Below are positions 15,103 to 22,528 of a stretch of 22,528 bases of DNA, piece by piece. The notes below the pieces were generated by a model that worked only from the letters and a program-made list of their open reading frames with translations, was not told the DNA's origin and made no database searches. The DNA comes from DASPXY01 sp038227745 (GTDB lineage: Bacteria > Planctomycetota > Planctomycetia > Gemmatales > Gemmataceae). The stretch's first letter is position 1. Each line of letters starts with the position of its first letter. Where the stretch lies: positions 1 to 22,528 of the forward strand of contig JBBRPS010000050.1 of assembly GCA_038227745.1 (NCBI GenBank), in the 5' to 3' direction. The position numbers were made by a program, and so were the translations under genes.

Positions 15103-16575
15103 TTATTTCGCCGCGCTCTGCGGGTTCATGGGGAAGCGCAGCTCGCGGATCAGCTTGCCGTCCTTCGCGTCGTTGAGTCGGACGACGCCATCGAAGCCGG
15201 CCGAGGCGACCTCCTGGCCGTCGGGGCGGAAGGCGACCGCGAAGACGCCCCCCTGCTGGCCGGCGCACTTGACATTCTTGCCGTCGGCGGCGTCGTAGAC
15301 GCGCACCTCGCCGCTGCCGTCGAGGCTGCTGCCGGCGACGAAACGGCTGCCGTCGGCGTTGAAACTCAACCCGTAGAGACGGCCGGGCATCGGCTCGTAC
15401 TGCCGCACCTTGTTGTCGTCGTCGCCGATGCGGCGCTTGGTCTCGCGGTGGATCTTGTACAGGCGCGGCGTGCCGTCGGAGCCGCCGCAGACCACCTCGT
15501 CGTACACCCTCGGCTTGCCGCCCTTGACGTCCGGCGGCACCTTGGTCATCTTCTTCTCCTTGAGCGGCCGGCGCGACAGGGCGGCCAGGCCGCCCTTGAG
15601 GGCGCCGGGCGTGATGCTGGTCACGTTATCGATCAGCCGCTGGGTGGCGACCTCGGTCAGCTTCATCGACATGTCGCGGCTGACCGAGAGGATGTAGTCG
15701 TTCTCGCGCGAGAAGCAGGTGCCGAAGACCCAGTCGCCGTGGCCGCCCTGGAAGAGGATCTGCTTGCCGGTGGCCGCCTCGATGGCACGGACGCTGTTGT
15801 CGGCGCAGCCGAAGGCGATCTTGGTGCCGTCGCTCGACCAACTCGCGCCGTAGACGGTGTCGAAGGTGACGGGCAGCGACAGCTTGAGGGCCTTCTTCGC
15901 CACGTCCCAGATCTGCACCTCACCGAAGCGGCCGGGCGAGCCGCCGGTGACCGCCAGCCATTTGCCGTCGGGCGAGAAGGCGACCGACTGGACGCGCTCC
16001 GACAGGCCGACCAGGCGGGCCGCCACGTCCGAACCGTCCGTCTTGTACACCACCACCTCGTGGTAGCCGCCGACGGCGAGCAGCTTGCCGTCCGGCGAAT
16101 AGTCGAGGCCGGTGACGACGGGCGGGGCGGCGTAGACGGGCGGGTGGTCCATGTCCACGACCTGGCGGGCGGACATGGGGCTGTCGTCCTTCGCGCCCTG
16201 CGCAATCCACTTCTTGACGATCGTGACCTGGAAGTCAGTCAGCGGGTCCTTGCCGCGCGGCATGGCGGGCGGCTTGCCCTTCTGCGGCACGATCTGGTGG
16301 ATGAGGTAGCTCTTCGCCGGGTCGCCGGCGACGACGCCGGGCTCTTCGTGGTCGCCCTTCTTGAAGAGGTCGGCGTACCCGGTCATGACGTAGCCGCCCT
16401 CGGCCTTGGCAGGCTGGTGGCAGCCCTGGCAGTGCTGCTGGAGGATCGGGCGGACGTCCTTGTAGTAGCTGACCTGGTCGGGGACCGTGTCTTTCTTGTT
16501 GTCGTCGCCGCGGAGGGCCGGCCAGCCGAGGGCCAGGATTGTCGTGGTGAAAAGCAAACGTCGGACCCAGGTCAT
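15103..16575 (-). CDS. Exported cytochrome c / WD40 repeat protein
   Basis: This 490-residue protein starts at ATG 16575, with AGGAG 7 bases upstream; reading frame further upstream overlaps the divergent gene and is not used. It begins with a signal peptide (MTWVRRLLFTTTILALGWPA). A planctomycete cytochrome c domain covers about residues 35-130: HCQGCHQ gives heme ligands C49, C52 and H53, and M105 in 'KPPAMPRGKDPL' is a plausible distal ligand. WD40 repeats follow, with units such as 'VTGLDYSPDGKLLAVGG', 'VQSVAFSPDGKWLAVTGG' and 'VFAVAFRPDGQEVASAGFDG', giving a beta-propeller to the C-terminus. The pairing with a DUF1549/DUF1553 gene directly downstream (150 bases, same strand) is the standard arrangement in this phylum. 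It is likely periplasmic; electron-transfer partner and substrate are unknown. Confidence 0.93.
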   Translation of the reverse strand: MTWVRRLLFTTTILALGWPALRGDDNKKDTVPDQVSYYKDVRPILQQHCQGCHQPAKAEGGYVMTGYADLFKKGDHEEPGVVAGDPAKSYLIHQIVPQKGKPPAMPRGKDPLTDFQVTIVKKWIAQGAKDDSPMSARQVVDMDHPPVYAAPPVVTGLDYSPDGKLLAVGGYHEVVVYKTDGSDVAARLVGLSERVQSVAFSPDGKWLAVTGGSPGRFGEVQIWDVAKKALKLSLPVTFDTVYGASWSSDGTKIAFGCADNSVRAIEAATGKQILFQGGHGDWVFGTCFSRENDYILSVSRDMSMKLTEVATQRLIDNVTSITPGALKGGLAALSRRPLKEKKMTKVPPDVKGGKPRVYDEVVCGGSDGTPRLYKIHRETKRRIGDDDNKVRQYEPMPGRLYGLSFNADGSRFVAGSSLDGSGEVRVYDAADGKNVKCAGQQGGVFAVAFRPDGQEVASAGFDGVVRLNDAKDGKLIRELRFPMNPQSAAK

Positions 16576-16671
16576 CACAGGACTCCTGATGCGGGTGTGG
16601 ACGCGGAGGGCAGGAATATCGTCCAGGCAGGTAGTTTCATCATCCCAGACGGGGTGGGGTGTTGCAAGAAC

Positions 16672-16694
16672 TTTTTCCGGCGCGGACGGAAAAA
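16672..16694. promoter_or_regulatory. Inverted repeat in the divergent promoter region
   Basis: TTTTTCCG (16672-16679) and CGGAAAAA (16687-16694) are perfect inverted copies 7 bases apart, placed between the divergent cytochrome/WD40 and DUF4838 genes. The place suits an operator for a dimeric regulator controlling both directions. Promoter boxes in the 289-base spacer (16576-16864) are not convincing. Confidence 0.4.
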
Positions 16695-16864
16695 CCGGGA
16701 AGTCCCGCGCGAGCCGGCCTCGACCACTTGAACAAGATACAGGAGAGCGAAAGACCCGCCCACCCGGCCCGACACCCTGCGGCTGGCCACCCTGGCCTTT
16801 CGCCAGACAGTCGCCTGAATACACTGAAGCACAACAGTGCCAGCGCCAAGATCCAGGAGTCAGC

Positions 16865-19228
16865 ATGCCTCTCGCTTCCCGAGCTTCGTGGACGATCCCC
16901 GCGGCCCTTCTCGTTGCCCGGGTGCTGCTCGGCACGCCTCCGCCGGTGGCAGCCGGCGATAACCTGGTCATCGCCGACAAGGGCAAGACGTCGGCGGTGG
17001 TCGTCATCTCCCCGAAGGCCGGCACCTGGGAGAAGCGGGCGGCCGAGGACCTGGTTCACTTCATCGGCCTGATGACGGGCGCCAAACCGGCGCTCGCCAA
17101 CACCGAGGCGGCGGCCGCCAATGCCCTCAGGGGCAACGCGCCGACGCTCGTCGTCGGCAGCGCCGCCCTCGCGGTCGAGCCGTCGCTGCGACAAGCGCTC
17201 GACAAGGTCGCGAAGAAAGACCCGGTGCTGCGGGCCGACGCCATCGTGCTGCGGCGGCAGCGCAACCGCGTCTACCTCGTCGGCACCAACGACGACAGCC
17301 ATTACTACGCCGCCGCCGAGCTGCTGCACCGCTGGGGCTGCCGCTGGTATCTGCCCACCACGTTCGGCGCCTGCATCCCCGACGTACTCACGCTCTCGGT
17401 CGGCAAACTCGACCACGCTTACGCCCCGCCGTTCGAGGTGCGCAACTACTGGATCGCCTGGAACGGCAGCTACGACGACTTCCACGAGTTCAGCCGCCGC
17501 AACCGCATGAACCCAGGCGTCGGCGTCCCCAACGGCCACGCCATCGGCCAGTACGTCAAGGAGCTGATCCCCAAGGGCAAGACCCTCTTCGACGTGCCCA
17601 TCGCCGAGGACGCCACCGCCGAGCACGTCGCCAAGAAGGTCGCGCCGTTGTTCGCGGCCGGCAAGGACTTCTCGCTCGGCATGGAGGACGGCGTCTACCG
17701 CTCCGACTCGCCGAAGGACAAGGAGCTGCAGGCCGGTCTGCAGGACAAGTATTTCCTCGTGCCGACGCTCACGGACGCCTTCATGGCCCTGTACAACAAG
17801 GTGGCCGACCGCCTGCTGAAGCAGTACCCGACGAGCAAGGCGCGGATCGGCTTCCTCGCCTACTCGAACATCACCCTGCCGCCGCAGCGCGAGGTCGCCG
17901 CCGCCAAACCGCTCGTCGCCTACCTGGCGCCGATCGACGTCGATCCGATCCACGGCATGGACGACCCGAAATCGCCGCCGCGCCAGGAGTACCGTGAGAT
18001 GATGTACCGCTGGGCGAAGGTCATGCAGGGCCGCGTCGTCATCTACGACTACGACCAGGGCATGCTCGTCTGGCGCGACCTTCCGAACCCGTCGATCGCG
18101 TCGATCCGCCAGGACGTCAAGCACTACCGCAAGGCCGGCATCCTCGGGCTGTCCACCGAGAGTCGCGGGGCGATGGCGACGGTGTTCCTCAACCTGCACG
18201 TGCGCGGCCGGCTCTACTGGGATCCCGACACCGACGTGGACGCACTGCTCGCCGAGTTCGCCGACAAGTTTTACGGCCCGGCGGCGCGGCCGATGGCCGC
18301 CTACTGGAACGCCATCAACGACGCCTGGGCCGGCAGCATCGTCACCGAGCACGAGCACTTCCTGATCCCGGCGATCTACACGCCGGAGCTGGTCGGCCGG
18401 CTGCGCAAGCACCTGGAGGAGGCGGAGAAGCTCGCCGCCCCCCTGCGGGCGAAGACGGCGCTGGGGCGAAACGAGAAGCTGTACCTCGACCGGCTGAAGT
18501 TTACGCGGCTGGGCTTCGAGGTGCTCGACGCCTGCACGGCGATGGTACGCGCCGCGGCAACCGACATCGATTACAAGACGGCTGTCGCCGCCGGGGAGCG
18601 CGGCCTGGCGGCGCGCAAGCAGCTCGCGGAGATGAACCCGACGTTCACGACGCGCGTGGTGGGCGTGGCGGCGGAGACCGACAAGAGCGGGCCGGCGTGG
18701 TGGCCGGGCGAGGTGCAGCAGTACCGCGAGCTGTTGCAGTACACGGACGGCAAGAAGGGGACGCTGCTGCTCAAGACGCCGCTGGAGTGGGCGTTTCGCC
18801 GCGATCCCAGCGACACCGGCCTGCCGGGCGGCTGGGCGTACCGGCCCGCGGACGCCGGCTGGAAGGAGCGGCTGCGCACCGACCTGTACGTGCAGGCGCA
18901 GGGCGTACTCAACCCGGACGGCCATAGCTACACGGGCCATGCCTGGTACCGCACCGAGGTCGATCTGGGCGCGGCGGCGGAGAGCAAGGTGCGCCTGCGC
19001 TTCCCGGGACTGTTCAACGAGTGCTGGCTGTACGTCAACGGCACCCTGGTCGGGCACCGGACGCAGAACCCCATCTGGTGGTACAACGACTACAAGTTCG
19101 AGTGGGACGTGGATCTGACGGGCAAGGTGCGGCCGGGGCGGAACACGCTGACGATACGGCTGCACAATCCGCACCACTTCGGCGGCATGTTCCGCAGGCC
19201 GTTCCTGTACCGGCCGATGGGGAAATGA
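16865..19228 (+). CDS. DUF4838 family secreted glycosidase-like protein
   Basis: This 787-residue protein starts at ATG 16865 (AGGAG upstream); the reading frame continues further upstream but without a good start. A signal peptide ends near VAAGD (residue 31). Residues 32-160 form an alpha/beta domain like the N-terminal domain of alpha-glucuronidases, including 'LLHRWGCRWYLPTTFGACIP', which is typical of DUF4838 and GH67-like proteins. A barrel-like region follows to about residue 510, with 'YLAPIDVDPIHGMDDP' and 'GLSTESRGAMATVFLNLHVRGR'. A helical stretch (about 510-630) leads to a C-terminal jelly-roll resembling GH2 sugar-binding domains ('GHAWYRTEVDLG', 'NECWLYVNGTLVGHR'). It probably cleaves or binds a polysaccharide in the periplasm or outside the cell, but no substrate can be assigned and catalytic residues are not identified. 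It is followed 19 bases later by pyrophosphatase. Confidence 0.85.
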   Translation: MPLASRASWTIPAALLVARVLLGTPPPVAAGDNLVIADKGKTSAVVVISPKAGTWEKRAAEDLVHFIGLMTGAKPALANTEAAAANALRGNAPTLVVGSAALAVEPSLRQALDKVAKKDPVLRADAIVLRRQRNRVYLVGTNDDSHYYAAAELLHRWGCRWYLPTTFGACIPDVLTLSVGKLDHAYAPPFEVRNYWIAWNGSYDDFHEFSRRNRMNPGVGVPNGHAIGQYVKELIPKGKTLFDVPIAEDATAEHVAKKVAPLFAAGKDFSLGMEDGVYRSDSPKDKELQAGLQDKYFLVPTLTDAFMALYNKVADRLLKQYPTSKARIGFLAYSNITLPPQREVAAAKPLVAYLAPIDVDPIHGMDDPKSPPRQEYREMMYRWAKVMQGRVVIYDYDQGMLVWRDLPNPSIASIRQDVKHYRKAGILGLSTESRGAMATVFLNLHVRGRLYWDPDTDVDALLAEFADKFYGPAARPMAAYWNAINDAWAGSIVTEHEHFLIPAIYTPELVGRLRKHLEEAEKLAAPLRAKTALGRNEKLYLDRLKFTRLGFEVLDACTAMVRAAATDIDYKTAVAAGERGLAARKQLAEMNPTFTTRVVGVAAETDKSGPAWWPGEVQQYRELLQYTDGKKGTLLLKTPLEWAFRRDPSDTGLPGGWAYRPADAGWKERLRTDLYVQAQGVLNPDGHSYTGHAWYRTEVDLGAAAESKVRLRFPGLFNECWLYVNGTLVGHRTQNPIWWYNDYKFEWDVDLTGKVRPGRNTLTIRLHNPHHFGGMFRRPFLYRPMGK

Positions 19229-19247
19229 TGAATAGGGAGTTGAGGCA

Positions 19248-19877
19248 ATGCACGCATGGCATGACGTGACCCCGGGGGAGGGCCTGCCGGTCCGGTTCAC
19301 CGCGGTGGTCGAGATCCCGATGGGCTCCAGCGTCAAGTACGAGCTGGACAAGGAAACGGGGATGCTGCGGCTCGACCGCATCCTCTACTCGGCCGTCTAC
19401 TACCCGGCGAACTACGGCTTCATCCCGCAGACGCTGGCCGAGGACGACGACCCCCTCGACGTGCTCGTCCTCTGCCAGGAGGCGGTGGCCCCGCTGACGC
19501 TGGTGACGGCCCGCGCCATCGGCCTGATGACCATGGTGGACAGCGGCAAGAAGGACCACAAGGTCCTCGCGGTGGCGGTGGACGACCCGGAGTACAACGG
19601 CTTCGCCGAGGCGGCCGAGCTGCCGGGGCACCGCCTGACCATGCTGCGCCGCTTCTTCCAGGACTACAAGACGCTCGAGGGCAAGGCGGTCGAGGTGGAT
19701 GACCTGCAACCGTCCGCGGCCGCCGTGCCGGTGATCGAGGACGCCCTGGCCCGCTACAGTGCCCAGCGGCGGCGCGGGTTCGGTGGCCCCAAGAAGGTCG
19801 GCGCCGAGCCGCCGCGCGAGGAAGAAGAGGAGAAGGCACGTGGCAAGAAGCGCGGCGGGACTCCACGAGAAAGCTGA
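19248..19877 (+). CDS. ppa: Family I inorganic pyrophosphatase
   Basis: This 209-residue cytoplasmic enzyme hydrolyses pyrophosphate to phosphate, pulling biosynthetic reactions forward. Family I hallmarks are present: VEIPMGSSVKYELDKETG (21-38) with E22, K30 and E32; YYPANYGFIP (51-60); the signature D66-D-D68-P-L-D71-V; and MVDSGKKDHK (96-105) with D98, D103 and K105. These match the metal- and phosphate-binding residues of the Escherichia coli enzyme. The catalytic core ends near residue 180; the last 30 residues are a charged, Glu/Lys/Arg-rich tail not seen in typical enzymes. The ATG at 19248 has GGGAG and GAGG sites upstream. The 19-base spacing from the DUF4838 gene suggests one transcript, though the pairing has no obvious biochemical meaning. 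Confidence 0.95.
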   Translation: MHAWHDVTPGEGLPVRFTAVVEIPMGSSVKYELDKETGMLRLDRILYSAVYYPANYGFIPQTLAEDDDPLDVLVLCQEAVAPLTLVTARAIGLMTMVDSGKKDHKVLAVAVDDPEYNGFAEAAELPGHRLTMLRRFFQDYKTLEGKAVEVDDLQPSAAAVPVIEDALARYSAQRRRGFGGPKKVGAEPPREEEEEKARGKKRGGTPRES

Positions 19878-19894
19878 GTCCCTCGGCTGGGTGG

Positions 19895-19959
19895 CATGCT
19901 TTCGCGGCCCGTGCAGCCGTCGAGAGAACGTGCAGACAAGGAGGGGCCGCGAAAGCATG
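19895..19959. repeat. Inverted repeat between convergent genes
   Basis: CATGCTTTCGCGGCCC (19895-19910) and GGGCCGCGAAAGCATG (19944-19959) are perfect 16-base inverted copies, with a 33-base loop and GGGTG/CACCC pairing outside. It fills most of the 119-base gap between the pyrophosphatase and kinase stop codons and could act as a two-way transcription barrier, although there is no T-run. Confidence 0.7.
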
Positions 19960-19996
19960 GCACACCCACTCCACTTCCCCTCTCCCGGGGAACTGT

Positions 19997-21511
19997 TTAG
20001 CAGTACGGCAGCAGCGCGGCGCGCATGGCACGGACATCGGCGAAGCGATCTTCGGGTTCGCGCGCCAGCGCCTTGTGGATGATGTCCGCCAGCCCCTGCG
20101 GGACATCGGGGCGGCGGTCGCGGATCGGCACCGGGTCGTCGTGCAGGATCATCACCAGCCCCGCCTGGTACTTCGCCGGCAGGTCGTAGACGTAGCGGTC
20201 GGTCAGCAGGTTGTACAGCGTTGCCGCCGCCGCGTACTGGTCCACCGGCGGCTGCACCTCGCGGAAGTTCGTGATCTGCTCCGGCGCCATGAACGCCATT
20301 GTCCCGCCCACCTCGCCCGCCAGCGTCAGTCCGCTCAGCGCCGACGACTGGTACACGCGCGCCAGCCCGAAGTCGGTCAGCTTCGTCACCTCGCGGCCGC
20401 CCTCCTGCGTCACCAGGATATTCGCCGGCTTGATGTCGCGGTGGACGAACCGCCGGCTGTGCGCGTACTCCAGCGCGTCGAGCACCTGACAGGCCAGCGT
20501 CACCGCCCGCGGGGTCGCCAGCCGGCCGCTGGCGCGGAGCAGCCTGCCGGCGTCGGTCCCGGGCACGAACTCCATCGTGAAGTAGAGCATTCCGCTGGTC
20601 TCGCCCATCTCGTGGAAGCGGACGACGTGCAGGTGCTGCAGCTCGCGCAGGATGGCCGCCTCACGCAGGAAGCGCTCAACGTTCGGCTTCGAGTTGACGC
20701 CGGCCGGCGTGATCGTCTTGAGGGCGACCGGCATGAGGTCGGCGAGGCGGAGCGCCAGGTACACGACGCCCATGCCGCCCCTGCCCACTTCGCGCACCAG
20801 CCGGTGGTTGGGGACCGTCTGCGCCTGCTTGCGGCACGAGTCCTCGCATTCGGGGCAGAGGGCGGGCGCGGCCGCCGGCATGGTGAGGTAGACGGCGGTC
20901 CCGCAGGCCCGGCACACCGGAGGGGGCGGCTGCTGCCGCACGACCGACACCACCGGACGGGCCGGCTCGGGCGCGGGCGGCCTCGGCGCGACCAGGACGA
21001 CGGGCGGGCGCGAGGCCGGCGGCCTGCTGGGCGCCGGGACCGCCACGGGGACCGGCTGCACCGGCACGGGTTGCCTCGGGACCGACTGGATCGGGATCGG
21101 CTGGACCCAGGCCGGCTGCGCGGGGGCCGCCTGGACGACAGGAGGGAACATGGGGACCGGCCCCGACCGGTCCGCGGTGGTCGGCGCGGTCACGGGGTCC
21201 GGCGGGGTCGTGGCCGCGTCCTCGACCGCGACGTACAGGATGGTGTGGCCGGCCTTGATCCGGTCGCCGTGGCGCAGGTCGGCGGTCGTGACCTCCGCGT
21301 TGTTGAGGTAGGTCTTGTTGCGGCTGTTCATGTCGATCAACCGGCAGTACGGCGGGTTGATCTCCACCATGAAGTGGATGCGCGAGAAGTACTTGTCCTT
21401 GAGCTGGAAGTGCGCCTTCTTCGAGCGGCCGAACAGGAACGTGTCGTGACCGCTGAAGGTGAACACGGCCCCCTGGTGAGGGCCTTCCACCACGGTGAAC
21501 GTAACGCGCAT
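19997..21511 (-). CDS. FHA domain, zinc ribbon and Ser/Thr protein kinase
   Basis: This 504-residue protein starts at ATG 21511 with GAGG about 6 bases upstream. An FHA phosphothreonine-binding domain covers residues 5-95 (GRS 28-30, SRIH 43-46, NSRNKTYLN 62-70). A proline- and valine-rich linker (about 102-198) with repeated PVPVQPVP leads to a zinc ribbon, C200-x2-C203 and C219-x2-C222. A complete Hanks-type kinase follows (236-500): glycine loop GRGGMGVVY (243-251), lysine K265, catalytic HRDIKPAN (357-364), DFG (380-382) and an APEQ motif (409-412). All key catalytic residues are present. There is no membrane segment, unlike many bacterial kinases, so it should work in the cytoplasm. The FHA domain may bind its own or another phosphorylated kinase. 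The upstream TPR protein, which resembles kinase-associated TPR regions, could be a signalling partner. Confidence 0.95.
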   Translation of the reverse strand: MRVTFTVVEGPHQGAVFTFSGHDTFLFGRSKKAHFQLKDKYFSRIHFMVEINPPYCRLIDMNSRNKTYLNNAEVTTADLRHGDRIKAGHTILYVAVEDAATTPPDPVTAPTTADRSGPVPMFPPVVQAAPAQPAWVQPIPIQSVPRQPVPVQPVPVAVPAPSRPPASRPPVVLVAPRPPAPEPARPVVSVVRQQPPPPVCRACGTAVYLTMPAAAPALCPECEDSCRKQAQTVPNHRLVREVGRGGMGVVYLALRLADLMPVALKTITPAGVNSKPNVERFLREAAILRELQHLHVVRFHEMGETSGMLYFTMEFVPGTDAGRLLRASGRLATPRAVTLACQVLDALEYAHSRRFVHRDIKPANILVTQEGGREVTKLTDFGLARVYQSSALSGLTLAGEVGGTMAFMAPEQITNFREVQPPVDQYAAAATLYNLLTDRYVYDLPAKYQAGLVMILHDDPVPIRDRRPDVPQGLADIIHKALAREPEDRFADVRAMRAALLPYC

Positions 21512-21561
21512 GGATCCTCGCTTTCACTCGTCCCAACTCAGGTCACGGAAGGGATGGCAAA

Positions 21562-21567
21562 ATTGTA
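21562..21567 (-). promoter_or_regulatory. Candidate -10 box (TACAAT) for the FHA-kinase gene
   Basis: The minus strand reads TACAAT, five of six matches to TATAAT, about 50 bases before the kinase ATG at 21511. The hexamer 17 bases upstream (TGGAAG) is a poor -35. It lies in the 134-base spacer after the TPR gene. Confidence 0.4.
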
Positions 21568-21627
21568 TCGCACCGGGGGAGACACTTCCATCCGGTATCT
21601 CCCCGCGCCGCGTCGTGACAGGGCGGG

Positions 21628-21643
21628 CGCGAAACGGCAAGCC
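21628..21643. repeat. Half copy of the 4614-4673 palindrome
   Basis: CGCGAAACGGCAAGCC is identical to the outer 16 bases of the long palindrome at 4614. It lies just past the stop codon of the TPR gene. No matching inverted arm is present nearby, so it appears to be a partial or decayed copy. Confidence 0.7.
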
Positions 21644-21645
21644 GG

Positions 21646-22528
21646 CTACGTTCGCAGGAGAGGCTTCTGGCGCTCCGCCCGCGCCAGCAGGGCGAGGACC
21701 TCCGCCCACAGCGCGCGGCAAGCCCGCCGCTCCAGTTCCGGCAGTCCGGCCAGGGCCTCGTCGTCGCGCAGCCCGGCCAGGTCGGCATCCTGCAGCCAGT
21801 GGCGCAGCCGCTTGCGCACCTCCGCGCGGGCCGCCGGCGTGCGCTCCTTGAGCTGCTCCGCCCGCAGGACAAGGTCGGCCCGCAGCCAATCGCGGGCCAG
21901 CCCCCGCCAGCGCGCCCGCCCTTTTTCGTCCAGCCCGGCGGCCTCGCCCCCCTTGCCGCCCCCCGCCAGGGCCGCGGCGCAGGCGGCGCGGTAGCGGTGG
22001 GCCGCCTTCAGGTCATTCGCCAGCTGCGGTCGCTCCGCGAACGCCTCTTCGCAGAAGCGCGCCGCCATCGCGTACAGCCCCTTCGCACTGCAGACGCGGG
22101 CCAGGTCCAGCCGCTCCTCGACGTCGGCCGGGGCGGCCTTGCCTTTCAGGATCTCCGGCAGCTTGCGGTCGAGCGCCACCAGCCGCTCGGCCTCCCGGAC
22201 CCAATCCGCGGAGGGCATGCGCCAGTTCGGAGAGCGTGAGCCGAGCTCGTGGCCCTGTTTCATCGCCGCCAGGCCCTCGGCGAACTGGCCCTGCGCCTGG
22301 AGCGCCTTGCCGAGATTACAGTGCGGCATCGCCTCGCCCGGCTGGAGGCGGATGGCCGTCCGGAAGCACTCGACCGCCCCCGGCACGTCGCCCCGGTGCC
22401 GCAGCGTGATCCCGAGGAAGAGGTGGGCCAGGGCGTTCCCGGGCGCCAGCCGGAGGGACTCGCGGAGGACGGGGACGGCTGCTTCCGTCCGCCCGAGGTT
22501 CGACAGGACGGCGGTGTCGATCAACAGA
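21646..22528 (-). CDS. TPR-repeat protein, partial (5' end outside window)
   Basis: The open frame runs from the window edge to a TAG at 21646-21648 and gives about 293 residues with no stop or convincing start at the edge, so it is the C-terminal part of a longer protein. The first 100 residues contain two or three tetratricopeptide repeats (NALAHLFLGITLRHRGDVPG..., EAMPHCNLGKALQAQGQFAE...). The rest is helical and Ala/Arg/Leu-rich, with 'KLPEILKGKAAPADVEERLD' and 'RYRAACAAALAGGGKG'. This arrangement is common at the C-terminus of planctomycete Ser/Thr kinases, so an N-terminal kinase domain beyond the window is likely but not seen. It lies just upstream of the FHA-kinase gene on the same strand. 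Confidence 0.85.
   Translation of the reverse strand, partial: LLIDTAVLSNLGRTEAAVPVLRESLRLAPGNALAHLFLGITLRHRGDVPGAVECFRTAIRLQPGEAMPHCNLGKALQAQGQFAEGLAAMKQGHELGSRSPNWRMPSADWVREAERLVALDRKLPEILKGKAAPADVEERLDLARVCSAKGLYAMAARFCEEAFAERPQLANDLKAAHRYRAACAAALAGGGKGGEAAGLDEKGRARWRGLARDWLRADLVLRAEQLKERTPAARAEVRKRLRHWLQDADLAGLRDDEALAGLPELERRACRALWAEVLALLARAERQKPLLRT

Noticed and set aside
16640..19381. Long minus-strand frame opposite the DUF4838 gene
   Set aside because: Antisense shadow of a gene with a clear signal peptide and domains; the composition is Arg/Val/Leu-rich without motifs.

Overview
The window looks like a chromosomal segment from a planctomycete, most likely of the Gemmataceae type. 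The evidence is the high GC content, the protein families typical of that phylum (a DUF1549/DUF1553 protein, a planctomycete-type cytochrome c with WD40 repeats, a PQQ-like beta-propeller protein opening with DDWPQWLGP, an FHA-Ser/Thr kinase, a TPR protein of the kind found at kinase C-termini, a DUF4838 glycosidase-like protein) and several dispersed palindromic repeats. I saw no tRNA, rRNA, CRISPR array, transposase or phage gene. All family names come from reading motifs by eye; no search was run.

Layout. (1) 66-2915, minus: an ECF sigma factor and its membrane zinc-finger anti-sigma factor overlap by 11 bases; downstream is a secreted PQQ-like beta-propeller protein with its own candidate promoter. 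(2) 3313-4553, plus: three small lipoprotein genes; the second ends at a clear intrinsic terminator. (3) 4554-4881: a spacer with two different palindromic repeat elements. (4) 4882-8003, plus: a tightly coupled gene pair, a two-part winged-helix-like protein followed by a 757-residue AAA-type ATPase. The first gene carries a heptanucleotide tandem repeat whose gain or loss of one unit would truncate it. This pair is the best candidate for an undescribed system. (5) 8088-10155, plus: an RsbW-like ATPase fused to two PilZ domains, then a family 4 uracil-DNA glycosylase. (6) 10477-11199, minus: a very cysteine-rich exported protein with a 50-residue repeat.

(7) 11599-16575, minus: a two-gene operon (cytochrome c/WD40, then DUF1549/DUF1553) ending at a strong terminator, with a palindromic 39-base tandem repeat between the genes. 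(8) 16865-19877, plus: the DUF4838 protein and inorganic pyrophosphatase. (9) 19997-22528, minus: an FHA-zinc ribbon-kinase and, upstream of it, the 3' part of a TPR protein that runs off the window.

How the genes work together. Regulation and signalling dominate: ECF sigma/anti-sigma, a possible c-di-GMP-responsive anti-sigma-like ATPase and an FHA kinase. Around these are exported proteins (PQQ propeller, cytochrome/WD40, DUF1549/DUF1553, DUF4838, lipoproteins, Cys-rich protein) that probably act in the periplasm or on the cell surface. Pyrophosphatase and uracil-DNA glycosylase are housekeeping enzymes placed in these clusters.
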